Positions 10,938 to 22,709 of a DNA stretch of 64,000 nucleotides are shown here, piece by piece (position 1 is the stretch's first letter; the number at the start of each line of letters is the position of its first letter). The stretch comes from Pagrus major (taxonomy: Eukaryota; Chordata; Actinopteri; Spariformes; Sparidae): assembly GCF_040436345.1 (NCBI RefSeq), contig NC_133223.1:13459613-13523612 (forward strand), read 5' to 3'. The notes below the pieces were generated by a model, which was given only the letters and a program-made list of their open reading frames with translations, was not told where the DNA came from and made no database searches. Made by a program: the position numbers and the translations under genes.

Positions 10938-13900
10938 ATGGAGTCTTTCTGTGGAGATACAGAAGAAAGCACAGAGGACATTGCAGGTGAGATTATCTTC
11001 CAGAGAGAGCAAGCTTTTAAAATAAAGGACTTTGTCAGCATAACATTGAAACATGTCAGCGGTACACACTGAGGCACCATTTATCATCAATGATGGATCA
11101 TAATCTACCACACGAGTTGACACAGATTTGATGTAACAATTAGAAAAGATCATCAGAGAATATATAGGGTGTAGAGAGGAGGTGTGTGTGACCTGGATCT
11201 GTCTCCATCTCAATCTCTGCTAGGACGTAAAAAGTCCAAGCTTAAGTCTCTGAAAACTCGCCTCTTCGGGAGGAGTAAGAGAGCAGGTGCAGAGGAAGAC
11301 GTCAAACTCAGCCAGTCAGCCAGCGACATTACAGCCGGAAAAGATCTGGGATCAGAGGAAGATTTGACGTGAGTGTCTACATGATTGCAGATGTGTGCTT
11401 TACAGATCCGTGTCTGTTCTGATTTCCAGTCTATGCCTTCCCCCCCCTTGTTTTGCCCCACAGATGCCCCCAGGGGATGATGGGATCACGGGCACTGTCC
11501 CATGACAGCATCTTTCAGGCAGATGAGGTCCTGACAGAGGCTGAACCAGCCAGGGTCTTATCACAGGAGAATGTTCACAGCAAGATCAAAGCTCTGCAGG
11601 TCCAGACTTTTATTCTAGGTGTTTTGTTGAGAACTGAGCCTTTTTGAATGTAGTCTTTTTAAAAACATCTTTGTTCTGGTATTACAGATGAAGCTCCAGC
11701 TGCAGAAGCTGCATTTGGGGCCGCCTCCTCTGGTTCTGCCAGTCAGACGACCGGAGGATCAGGAAAGCCGCTCTGAGGATGACAGTCATCCCCACAGCCC
11801 CTCTGAGATTTCTAGAGGGGATGTCACAATGCAGGGAACCCTCAGCAAGGTGAGTTTATTGTCCTGCTTTATCCCCACATGGTCAGTAATCTGCCTAGAT
11901 TAGATTAGTTCATGTACAGTATAGTTGAGGGTAGACGGGCAGACTAAGTATACATAGTTTTAATCTTCGCCAACCACTCTAGTTCAACTCCATCCATAGC
12001 AGGGACAGGAAGAGAAGAGACAAGCAGCATCCTCTCAGAGTGTGGCAACATTTTTGGACATCTTGCTTATGCAAGTGTAATTCTTGTGTGCATGTGTTTC
12101 TTTGTGTGTTTCTCGAGTCTGTAGTTATGAGGACCATGACCACCATGCATGGAGGGAATTCCTTTAAACTGGGATTAGGATTGGGATTAGATTTTCTTTA
12201 AAGGTACTACAAGGAACTTTTAACTGGTTATATTATAAAGCAATCTCGATTTAATACTGATCCTTCTCTATGATCTACATGAGCAAAAGAGACTATCAAC
12301 GAGGAGATTGGCTATTTATGTATGACTAAAATAGTTATTCTTAATGCCTGTCACTGGGTCTGATGCCGATTTATCCAGTTTGGATAAGTAATCAAATAAA
12401 AACTATTTTTTATGGTGGAATGTTGAGGAGAAATTGACAAGTCTCACAGCCCGAGAAAAAAAAACTGCTCTTTAGTCTGGTGGTACAGAGGACACTAAAA
12501 CAAAGTTTACTTCGTTTCACCTTTGTCATCTTTTGTCCAAAAAGGTGCAATTAACAGCCTATAAACACTGAATAATTTGAATGTGCACAGTAACTAGTAA
12601 CTAAATGTATCAAATAAATGTTGTGATGAGGAAGTATAAAGTAGCAGAAAATGGAAATACTCAAGTAACCTACCTGAAAACTGTACTGAAGAACAATACT
12701 TGAGTAAACTGTACTGAGGTTTATTTCATCACTGGTTGTATGAAATTTTGACACAAACAGTTTTTAATTATTGGCCTCTCCTATAATTGTTAATGACTGA
12801 TGAGCATTTTTGGGTGGGGGGCATGAATTTTGTGGGGGCATGCTATAAAGAGTTTGAGCACCACTAGTTTAAAGGAAGACTAACAACTTACTATATTTTT
12901 CATTTTGTCAACAAATGCCATGAAAAGGCCAAAAAAGAAAAACCCAACAACTATACGTTTGTCTGTCTCTCAGTATTGTCTGACTTCCAAGCTCATGTAT
13001 TCCTACTTAAAGCACACATTAAAAAAAAAGAAATAAATAATGGGTCACAAATATATCATTTCATTTTTTTTAAAACAGGCACAGTAATCCTGCAACAGCT
13101 GGACACTACATTTTTTAGCATTACTAAATAGTAAATCGTGCGTTCAGTGGGGACCATATTCAGACACCGATTAATATGCACTGGTGAGTATTTACGGCAG
13201 CAGAGTGGCGCATGTGGGATTCACTCGAGTACTACTGCATATGTGGAAAAAGTAGTATAAAGCCTTTTGTGGCTCAGTTGCATTGTGGGTAATGTAGGGG
13301 CCGTTTCAGCAACTTTGTTTACTATATGAAAAATGTAGAATATAAACAGCCTTATCATTTAAAGGCTGTGTTGTAGATTAAAGGGTATAAATACAACCCC
13401 TAAATGTCTTTATGTTCACCTTGTATCTGTAGTGTTACATTATGATTTTCCTTTTCTTTTCAGACTATGCCCCAACCGTTCACTCGAGCACTCTCGCCCA
13501 ACCACAAACCTGCACCGACCAAATCTGCGACTCCATCCCATCCTTTGCCACCTTCTGTCTCCTCCAATTCTTCTGTTGTTGAGCCTCCACTGGACTTCAG
13601 CTCCCCAGCCCAGTCCACCCCCTGCCTGGATAGCTCTTTTGCACGCCACCGGATGTCTGTCAAGCCCAGAAACCAGAGGGCCAGCACCAAGAAGAGACTC
13701 ACCACAGTGAGTATTTTATCAGCGAAGACAAACAACACACAATTCATGCACTTCCCTTACCTTCCATTCTTTTTTTCTCAGACTGACTCCAGGTCTCACT
13801 TAAACAACATCGACCACCCTGAGTCTATGACAGAAGAAGAGCAGCCGCTCAATACTCAAGAGGAGGTGACGCTGGAAACAGAACAAGAAGGAGCTGTCAT

Positions 13901-16323
13901 AAAGTCTGAGCGTGTTCCTTCAAAATCTCCAGAGGTGGTGCAAATCACTCCAGAGGCAGCAACCAGATCATCCAGCCAAACCTTTCCCCAACAGGACCAA
14001 GCTGTCCCTGGCAGAGTGCACTCTCTGCCCCCGCAGATACTCAGAGTTAAGCCTCACAGGCCAGCGGATGTGAGGCCTAGTGAACGGCCACACTCATCAT
14101 TTATACCGTCAGAAGTAAAGGACAAAAGAGAGGCGGGGCTTGAGATACAAACAATGTCCCATGACAAGAGAAATACTCCAAACAAGGCTGGAATGACCGA
14201 AGCCTCCTCTGACCAGCTCTCGAATGCCCTCAGCTCAGCTGTGGCACTCAGGTCTTCTTCTGCTCACCAGTCAGATGAGACAGAAAGCATGAGAGCAATA
14301 AAGAGACCTGCTGCAGGGGCCGGGTCCTTCCATTTCTCCATCACCACTGCCAAAAACCGAGATGGAGAAAGACCCCGATCAGGCAGTTTTGTGGGAGTGC
14401 TGGAGAAGATTGAAGCCCGGCACAAGATGGAGGAAAAACCCTTTTCAAGCATGAAGGAAAAGGCAGAACTAAGAGACTCACAGCCAAGAGGGGGCTCCTT
14501 TGCAGTGGGAAGACTTAGACAGGAGGGGGCTGCACACAAAAGCTCAGTTGTTCCATGGGACAAGAGGGACAGCTTCAAAAAGGTGGAAACAGTGACACCA
14601 TCTAAAAATGTAACCACAGATACAGGCGCCGCTGAGGAGAAAGAAGTGGAGAGCAGCCAGGAGTTGGTAGAAGAGGCAGTGGAAGCACGGGAGGTCGAGG
14701 AGGACGAAGGAAAGACAGCGTTCGGTATTAAACTGCGCTCCACATCTCAGTCGATTAGATTTCGGTCTGATGCCTCTTCTAACCAGACCTCAAAGTCACC
14801 AGTGTGTGAGGAGCAAAGTGAGCAACAAAAAAGACAGGAAATGAGCGATAATGCTGGGAATATGAGTAAAAAACTGTCAAACATCTCATCAACACCATCC
14901 ACCGGTGGAGACCCTCAACTGGCCGGTGAGTCTCTGAGAAATCTTATTAGTCTTACCATGTAGAAGATGTTTAACGGGTCACTCCACCAATTTTACACAT
15001 AAAAGTATGTTAACGGGTCTTGGGGAGTACTACTGCATATGTGAAAAAAGTAGTATGTAGCTTTTTGTGTTTTACAGAAGAAGCTGCATATATTTTTGTA
15101 AATGGCCTCCAGTGATGTCACTCAATGGCTAAGTTGCATGTCGGATAATGTAGGCACCAGGTTTTGAAAAGCAGTCCACTTGTCTAACACTGCACTCATT
15201 TAACACTGTTGGACTCATTATGGCCAGTTTCAAAACAAATCATCAGAATGAATACAGCTACACCAGAAATATCACCTTTTTTATTCCACACATTTTTCTT
15301 CCTTTTCGAAACCTGGTGCCTACATTACCAGAAACACATATGCAGTAGTACTCCCCAAGACACACTTTAATGTGTAAAATCTGTGGAGTTACCCTTTAAT
15401 CTCAGGTTTACTTATTAATGAGTTCCTTACAGTGCTACCATCTTCCCTTTAGTTCTCTACAGATTTAAACATTACACACATGTACACTGTAATTTTCACA
15501 TAGTAAATATTAACTCTGGGGTGATAAGATTCTCACTGATCAAAGGGGACCTTTGTACTTTACCAGATTTGCTTCAGCTAACTTTAACAGAGCTGCCAAG
15601 TGTGTCTAACTGAACTGTCACTCCTCAGATCGAGCCCCATCTGGCTTCTCCATTCCAGTCAAGCATAACCCGCCATCGACCTGCGATCCTCACATCAAGC
15701 CAACAGACGCCCAAACAACCTCTTTAAACCCAAAAGAAGTTGAAACTGCCCATGTGGAGCCCCAGCCTGGCCCCCAAGTGGCTCCCCAAACGGCCCCATC
15801 TGAGGTGTCCTGGATGAGCTTGGCGATGGAAAAGACCAGAAGCCTCCAGCAGCTTTTCACTAGCAGATTTCCAAGGGATTTTACAGGCACGCAGGCAGTG
15901 GCTCGACCACAAGCACAGGCGCAGACAACAAATCAAACAGAGACACCGACTGCTGCACAAATACAGACACAGTCTGTAAAAATACAACGAAGTACAACAC
16001 CACCTGAGGCTGCAAATCAACCATCAGCTGATGCAGTTAAGGCAGAAAGTAGAAGTCAAGCACACACTGTCAAACCGTCACTTGTTTTAGTGCAACAAAA
16101 GACGTCCACGACATCTCCCATTCAGTCAAACACCTCTAGAGAAGCACAACCATCCAAACAGTCACATCCAACTACAACTCAGTTTGCCTCACAGTCTGTT
16201 CAGACCAACCCGTGGACGACCCAGTCTCCCGTGCACTCTTCCCTAACAGAGACCTCATCTCAGTCTGCACAGGGGAGCATCACACAGTCTCTTGCACAAT
16301 CTTACCTTTCCTCTGGCCAGCTG

Positions 16324-16355
<32 letters not shown>

Positions 16356-18611
16356 GCCCCCCTGGAGCAGTCGAGGAGGTCTTCACTCCACCAATCAGCT
16401 CAAATCTACAACCTCAGCTTCAGCTCCAGCTTCATCTGCAGCTCCAGTTTCTACCAGCTCATCAGCTACACCGCCTCCTCCTCTAGTTTCTGTCTTGGGA
16501 AGAGGGGAAAGAGAAGCCACCGTGCAGGAAAAAGAGGGTGCACTGCTGTCAGGAAGACGGCCAGTTTGGGCTGGGTCAGTGAGTGAGAGGGCTGCTTTTT
16601 TGGAGAAACAGGCAGAGTCGACAACTACACCTGGAACCAAGGGGGTTTGTGGTACTTCTTTGTAACAAAGGATAATGCTGCTGATATTCTATATATTTCC
16701 TATGAAAAATCCCATGATCAGTCAAAAACCAAGAGTATAACAGTGAGTCTCTCAATCATGGACTTCTAAAGACAACTGGATATAGTGTTGGAGGCGTGGC
16801 CCTGCTCAGTCCTAAGCTGCTCAGTGGCACGTGAAACCCAAAAAGTTGTACTTCCTGGGTATAAAATTACCCAGATCTTCCACATCGCTTCTGGAGTGTG
16901 TGTCCCATAGAGCGTGTGCACTAGAGACTTTCAGCTAGCTTCTGATTTAGCCCTCCGCCAACTTCAATGAGGATAACATGATTTAATTGTGTACCAAAAG
17001 AGTCATTTTGCTGGGGATGCAATGCTCAAAGAAATGTACCCACCATTTTAAAGCAGCTTCTTTCACAATGTAAACTTTTGGGGAAAAGTATGTTTTGGTC
17101 AGTGTGCATCAAGTGAGTTGTAATTTAACTGTTTGGCTGCTTTGTCAAGTTTGCTTCACATCCCAGTGCTGTTCCCGGGGGCTCGAGCTCTATATATTCT
17201 GACTTATATACCCAGGCTCTCCTGCCATATTCCAATCAGAGTCAGAGGCCAGACGTTCCTACTTGAAGTTTTTCCAACTTACGACCCAGGTGTTCCAGGT
17301 GCTTGACGAAAAAAAAAGTCAACAAAAAACTTGGCTCACTGTAACAAAATGATGTCTCTTTGGTCAGTGAAGACACAACTGAACCCTCAGCAGTGCAGAC
17401 TCTGTGCGTATGTAATTGAAATAAAGAAGGAAGTTTTACACATGAGGTAACAGACACACTTATACATTTAATTTAAGGGCACTTTTATACTTGGAAATAT
17501 ATCTAAATATTCTATTCATTAGAGTAATACAAGTCTACAAATTGGTCCTACTGCTGCCATTACTGTGTGACCTCAGACAACTTATCCCTCATGACGTCAG
17601 GGTACACGGAAGAAGAAATTCCAACTTTAGTGGCGTTCCCTCTGGATTTTCTAGTAGGAGGTCAGACATTTTCGAGTTCCGAGTTGTCTGGAACGCACCA
17701 TCAGTCTCAGGTCTATTTGTTCCTTCTGAGGACTTAAATCTCAAAAATCGGGTCACTGATGTAATTTTATGTTTTAAAGAAGACTCTGTAATTTCCTAAA
17801 TCAGCTGGGCACAGTAGTGTTTTGGCAAACATGACTCAAACAGATGTAAATAGTGCAGTTGTGGAGATTATAGTCACTTTAGCTTTCGCGTGCTATTGAG
17901 AATTTAAAATAGCAGGGAGTTGTGTGGGGGGTCGACTCAACATAAACTACAGTGTCCATCCTACAGAAGAAATAAATCTGCCAGTGCAATGCTGTGGCTC
18001 ATTTATGTGTTTTTAATACCACAAATAAGGACAACAAATAAGACCGATGGTGCAGAGGAAGATAATGGTGCAGAGGACTAAGCTGCATCTTGTTTTGGCT
18101 GCATAGAATTAGAGAGAATCAGAGCATCAGTTCCTCGTTGGTCTGGGTCTTTTCATGGGGTTTCTTTACAATTAATTAAGTACAGAATATCATAAGATTA
18201 TTCTAATGATTATTCAGATGATCTAACACAGTTTCCCTCAGGTGGACGTGAAGAAAGCTCAAACAGAGGCGCAGACATCAGGTGAATCCCCTGCCCCGGC
18301 AAAAACCACTCCTCTGAACAAAGACACAAAACAAGAAGGAAGACAAGGAGACAAACCTGCAGGTGGGTTGGCACACAATAAGTGCAAATGTATAGATACT
18401 AAACTGGTAACATGACACAGCTTTTTTTCTTACAGAGTCGAGTCCCACCAAAGTTCCAGACAGACCTCGTGAGGACAAATGGCTGCGGAAGAATGTGCAG
18501 CCATCTTCATCGCCCTCATCGTCACCCCCAATGTCTGACAGTGGCCAGCCATCCTGGATGGAACTGGCGAAAAGAAAGTCTATGGCCTGGAGTGATAAGT
18601 CCATGGAGTGA
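10938..18611 (+). CDS. cracdl: CRACD-like protein (capping protein-inhibiting regulator of actin dynamics family), nine coding exons
   Basis: Large, mostly disordered cytoplasmic protein of the CRACD/CRACDL (KIAA1211/KIAA1211L) family; the CRACD founder inhibits actin capping protein. Coding exons: 10938-10986, 11224-11368, 11464-11599, 11688-11849, 13464-13706, 13782-14925, 15629-16644, 18242-18362 and 18436-18611. Phases agree; the total is 3192 nt (1063 aa), against about 960 aa for human CRACDL. The start ATG at 10938 gives MESFCGDTEE followed by the basic RKKSKLKSLKTRLFG segment. Family hallmarks are GSRALSHDSIF (about residue 73), SQENVHSKIKALQ, KLHLGPPPLVLP, a late FGIKLRSTSQSIRFRSD segment (exon ending 14925), WAGSVSERAAFLEKQAE (near 16580) and the C-terminal QPSWMELAKRKSMAWSD. 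An 11-residue polyglutamine run lies at 16324-16356. I chose cracdl over cracd because of the mitd1 and mgat4a neighbours. The exon at 15629 could also read on to TAA at 16663-16665 if the weak donor GG|GTTTGT is skipped. Confidence 0.9.
12590..12735. repeat. Teleost dispersed repeat, 'TACTTGAGTA' type, copy in cracdl intron
   Basis: The sequence GAAGTATAAAGTAGCAGAAAATGGAAATACTCAAGTA...ACTTGAGTAAACTGTACTGAGG is a form seen very widely in teleost genomes. Related fragments occur at about 20440-20570 and 22000-22090 in this window. The class is inferred from general familiarity, not from a search. Confidence 0.55.
13225..13330. mobile_element. Fragment of the palindromic MITE family (copy D)
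   Basis: GAGTACTACTGCATATGTG-AAAAAGTAGTATAAAGCC...GTTGCATTGTGGGTAATGTAGG matches the left half of the complete copy at about 14972-15395. Only one arm is recognisable here. It lies in the 1.6 kb cracdl intron before the exon at 13464. Confidence 0.7.
14972..15397. mobile_element. Palindromic MITE (copy A), nearly complete, in a cracdl intron
   Basis: The ends are TTAACGGGTCACTCCACCAATTTTACACAT-like and ATGTGTAAAATCTGTGGAGTTACCCTTTAA-like. They are inverted repeats of each other and lie within TTAA, consistent with a TTAA or TA target duplication. Subterminal arms are also inverted: GGAGTACTACTGCATATGTG at the left against CATATGCAGTAGTACTCC at the right, and AATGTAGGCACCAGGTTTTGAAAA against TTCGAAACCTGGTGCCTACATT. 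No coding capacity. Related copies lie at about 13225, 21415 and 45615. Confidence 0.85.
16324..16356 (+). repeat. CAG/CAA repeat encoding polyglutamine in cracdl
   Basis: Eleven glutamine codons alternate CAA and CAG before ending CAG CAG CAG, at about residues 859-869. The tract sits in a Q/S/T-rich, low-complexity exon followed by a proline/serine/alanine-rich stretch. The CAA interruptions suggest a fairly stable tract. Confidence 0.95.
16645..18241 (+). other. cracdl intron of about 1.6 kb between the second large exon and the penultimate exon
   Basis: No gene inside. About 17555-17720 (ACTTATCCCTCATGACGTCAGGG...GAAATTCCAACTTTAGTGGCGTTCC...TCGAGTTCCGAGTTGTCTGGAACGCACC) resembles the GGAACTCGGAA / GACGTCA short DNA elements common in teleosts. 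The rest is unremarkable. Confidence 0.4.
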
Positions 18612-18715
18612 GAGGGAAAACAGACAGACAGACATATTGTTGTACTACAGCCCTACAGACAAACTGTTGGGCTGAGTCTGTCAGGATGATGTTGATTCAA
18701 CTCTGCTGAGGCTGT

Positions 18716-18720
<5 letters not shown>

Positions 18721-18750
<30 letters not shown>
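18721..18750. repeat. (GT)n microsatellite in the cracdl 3' UTR
   Basis: Fifteen uninterrupted GT units about 110 bases after the cracdl stop codon. Confidence 0.95.
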
Positions 18751-18752
<2 letters not shown>

Positions 18753-18917
18753 ACTTTTATTTAATTGTGTTAATGTTATATTGAGAGACAGACAGAGTAT
18801 CTATTGAAAAGTTAATTATAATCCCTGTCCACCACAAGCACTTCAAGATAAATGGTATTTCCGAAAACTGTTTTATGTGATTCAACATGTCACTGCTGTT
18901 AATAGCTTATATTAAAT

Positions 18918-18923
18918 AATAAA
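18918..18923 (+). terminator. Probable cracdl polyadenylation signal
   Basis: AATAAA about 310 bases after the cracdl stop codon, followed by a T/G-rich region (GTCGGTCTTTGTGTCTTTG) like a downstream cleavage element. Confidence 0.6.
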
Positions 18924-19264
18924 ATTTCTAATGTCGGTCTTTGTGTCTTTGTCAAGTGCTTTATTGTAAGATGGCAATGTACTAAATCATCTTTTTTAAC
19001 TTGTTATGAAGCAAGAGTAAATGTAAATAAATAAATAAAATAATAATAAAATATAAAATAAATATAATTGTAGCATTTCTTCACTTTATGTGGAGAGTGT
19101 AAGTCAGTAATGTATCAGTATATCATGGGACATCCACCTGCACACTAATTTGGCCTCCGCCTGCAGGCCTGATCGAGAACCTGTCCTGCGCTGTGCATCA
19201 CTGTAAAAGTAAACCATTAGCCCACTGCTCTTCTTGGCTGGAACTATAAGTAGGGAGGCATGAT

Positions 19265-19625
19265 TTTGGATTTTGCCAAAATCCAATATACTGATGTTTT
19301 TCTACTTATTTTGTCCAAATGCTGATGCTGACACCAATATATGCACATATTTTTTTCACCTTATTGCAGAGAACAAGTGTCTTATGTAGTGGAACTGACA
19401 TGTTGTTTTGCCTGCTCTTATTATGCTGGCCAACTGGCAGATGCAGACGTACAATGCTGTTCAAAATGTACAAAATAAGAGAACAACTTAGTCAGTGGTT
19501 GGTGTCACTTGCACTTAATTTTATTGGTCTGTCACAATTGGCAAAAATGTTCATTTCAGGCCAATTCCAACATTTAATTTTCAAGCTGTTATCAGCTGAT
19601 ATCTCTGACTATAGGGTCTTTAAAT
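19265..19625. repeat. Dispersed AT-rich repeat (TATCGG / TTGGCATATT type)
   Basis: CCAATATACTGATG...GCTGATGCTGACACCAATATAT and later CTGTTATCAGCTGATATCTCTG are diverged forms of a repeat whose cleaner fragments occur at about 32380-32690 and 34150-34400. Boundaries are approximate. Confidence 0.35.
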
Positions 19626-20439
19626 GGTAGGTTGCACTGCATATCATTAATATAGTTTTTGGTTTGAAACATGTTACCATTACTTGATTGCCTGGGTGCA
19701 TAAGCACACAAAAAAGTCATACAAATGACCCAAAACTTATTCAGGCACTTGCTCCAATGCTGCAACTAGATGCTTGGCTGAATCTGTCTTATACATTTAG
19801 ATTACTTTGGATATATTAAAACACGTGGAATACTCAGTAAAACAGAACCTACCTCTGTTAAGTATCGTCTTTGTCCATTGTTGTTGGCGGCATTATGTTG
19901 TGTACAGAATATCAGACCCTCACAAAAGTAAAAGCAGCTACCACACTATACAATTAAAGTGTACTCCAATACAAATGAAATCCTGCATGTCAATGTTTTG
20001 GAAATCATTTTACAAGTTCATATATGGTCGGGTAATTTCATCCAGTGCTCCCAATCTTCATGGCAGGTGACCCATTGAAATAAATCATTACTAGGGACCC
20101 CTTGTCGCAGGTTATGGCCATAGAAGGAATATGAACTGTGAGAAGACTGTTTGTTTTACCACCTAAAGAGGTAAGTCTGAGCAAGATATGTAATCTTAAT
20201 GTCCCTTTAATCATCTTGTAACTCCTCAGGTTCATCTTTGGACCCCTTAAAGGGTCCCGAGTCCACCCTTAGTTTAGGAACCACTGTCTTGCCTTAAAAT
20301 GAAGAATGCATTCAAAAACATCTGCTGAGTAAACGTATGTTAGACAGGCAATACATGTTATTGGAGTAAAAACTGTAACATTTCCTTTTATAAATAGTGG
20401 GGTAGAAGTAAGTGTAAAATATGACTTCCATTGGAGGAA

Positions 20440-20570
20440 TGTACATTTACATGAGTGCTGTACTTAAGTACAGATTTGAAGTACTTGTAGCTATATTACT
20501 TGAGCTCATTATACTCATAATTTTACTTAAGGTTTTGAATGTAGGGTATTACTTGTAGTTAGTGTTTTTA
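20440..20570. repeat. Teleost dispersed repeat, 'TACTTGAGTA' type, copy upstream of creg2
   Basis: GTACTTAAGTACAGATTTGAAGTACTTGTAGCTATATTACTTGAG and following sequence, related to about 12590-12735. Confidence 0.5.
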
Positions 20571-20835
20571 CAGTGTGGTAGCCTATTAATACTTTTAATT
20601 TGCAAAGAAAGAATATATAAATATTTCTTCTACCGGTGCGAGTAGCCTAGATATTATTACGCATACTTTATTAAGTTGTACTTGAGCACTAGTAAAAACA
20701 CTGCCTACAGTGTCAGAGTATCAGGACATTTCTCTGAACATTGAGCAGTAACCCTGGTTCAGCGGTAGGGGTCGCTGTCAACCTGATCTCTGTTGCAAAA
20801 TCTCCTCGTGTTACGAAAACACATCCACGTGAGGG

Positions 20836-20884
20836 TATAAACAAGAGAGTGGAAGAGGGGCAGCCATTGTCCGAGCTCAATGAT
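20836..20884 (+). promoter_or_regulatory. creg2 core promoter: TATA box and short leader
   Basis: TATAAA at 20836-20841 lies 30 bases before an A in CCATTG at 20866, close to initiator spacing. That would give a leader of only about 19 bases before the ATG at 20885. An upstream ATG at 20880 opens a two-codon frame (ATG ATA TGA, 20880-20888) that overlaps the real start. The transcription start is inferred from motif spacing. Confidence 0.5.
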
Positions 20885-22651
20885 ATGAGGGCCCGCTACT
20901 TTCCCCTGGCAGTGTTTGCCAGCGTCCTGTGCCTGTGCCAGAGCTACACCCTGAGGAGCTCCGTGTCCTGGGTCGTCTCCTCCAACGACGTGGTGGAGGA
21001 CGCGGACCTGTCGGAGGAGGTCGCCCCGGCGTTGCTGGTGGACAGTGCGGGGCTGTGGAAGCAGGCTTACCCGTCCTCTAACGTCCTCGGAGACAGCGTG
21101 GAGAGCCCCGGAGAGCTCGTGAAGCCGGAAAACGACAATGTGGCGCAGATGTCCTCCTCTCGCCTGTTTTCATATCGGTTGGAGAAGGTGAAGAAGTCCG
21201 GGGGCAGCGGTCCTCCTCCTCCCCCTCACCAGGAGACCGCCAGGACTGCCAGATACATAGCTCACTACAGTGACTGGGGACATCTGTCCACCATTTCAAC
21301 TCAAGACAAGGTAACATGCACAGGAGGTAGTGGTCCTAAGGTTACATTTAATGTGTATGTCCTCATTACTGTGTCAACACGCCTCAACAGTTGAAAGGCA
21401 ACTACACAAGTGTTCAGGTGTCGGTGAGTTTTATTGCATATGTGAAAAAAGTAGTATAAAGCCTCTTGTGACTCCAGAGGATGCTGGATGTTATCAGATG
21501 AATTGCCTCTAGTGATGTCACTCAGTGGCTAAGTTGCATTAAGGGTAATGTATGCACCAGGTGTTGAAAAGGGGGAAGAAATGTGTAGAAGAAAGGAGAC
21601 ATCCCTCCTTCTGCTAAGTCAATTTTGATGAATTGTCTCTAAACTGTCCATAATGAGTCCAGCAGTGTTAGACCAGTGGACTGCTTTTCAAAACCTGGCG
21701 CCTACATTACCCACAATACAATTTAGCCACTGAGTGACATCACTGGTGGCAGTTCATCAGATTACATGTAGCTTCCTCTGGAGCTACTAAAAGCTTACAC
21801 TACTTTTTTGACATAGTACACAGTAGTACTGCCCAAGACTTGTAAACACACTTTAATGTGTAAAACTGTTGGAGTTACCCTTTAAGACTAGCCCTGCCAC
21901 AAGCTTAGAAATCTTCTCATAACTGGCAAAATTGACACTTGAAGGACGTCAGTAGAGCCTGGGCTAGAGCAAAACGTTTTAGAAATAGAGATAGTATTAC
22001 TGTAATGAAGTACAGTTTTGAGGTACTTGCTGTTTACTATAAGTAAATTTATACCTTTACTCAACTACATTTCAGAGGAAGATCTGTTACCTAGATATGT
22101 TTAATCTTGCTTGCAAAACAGTATGTACTTGTAAAACCTGTGGCATTATTATAGATTCAAATCCAAGCACACCCCCCCAGGTGTTTTCAGTGATGTGGCT
22201 GCTTTGGTTAGAGTTGTGCAACCCTATGCTGGGGTTTAAGTAAGGACACCTTGTACAAAAGAGAACGATGAAGTTGTAACTTGTCCCATAACAAAAATGA
22301 CAAGACAACCTCTGAAATCCCAAACAAACAAAGTTTCGTCATGTTACACATGAGAATAACTTGAGTGCACAAATTTTGAACTTGAACACAAAAAACACCT
22401 TTCAAATAGACCTTGAGGGGTTATGGGCTTTCTAATTTAATACTCTGCCTAATTCTGCATAATGATTACCTTTAGTTGTATTCATCAAGTAAATTTACTA
22501 GTTATATTTACATACTTTTATTCATCATGTAGACTATTGAATGCAGGACTTTTACTTGTACAAGAGTATTTTTTTTAAAATTATAATTGTACTTCTTTAG
22601 CATCTGAGTCTCAAGCGGTAATCGTGTCAGTTTGACAACATTTTGGCTGTA

Positions 22652-22709
<58 letters not shown>

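Larger units (their letters stand above)
18612..20835. other. cracdl 3' UTR and spacer to creg2
   Basis: This stretch contains a (TG)n run, a canonical polyadenylation signal near 18918, an AT-rich (AAATA)n patch at about 19020-19070, and several dispersed-repeat fragments (about 19265-19625, 20040-20285, 20440-20570). No supportable gene. Confidence 0.6.

Noticed and set aside
14264-14743. Open frame of 159 codons on the minus strand
   Set aside because: It lies wholly antisense to the large cracdl exon, and serine-rich composition follows from the sense codons; no independent gene features.
20741-20884. N-terminal extension of creg2 upstream of 20885
   Set aside because: The frame stays open but has no in-frame ATG, and the extension contains the putative TATA box; the signal peptide follows directly after the ATG at 20885.
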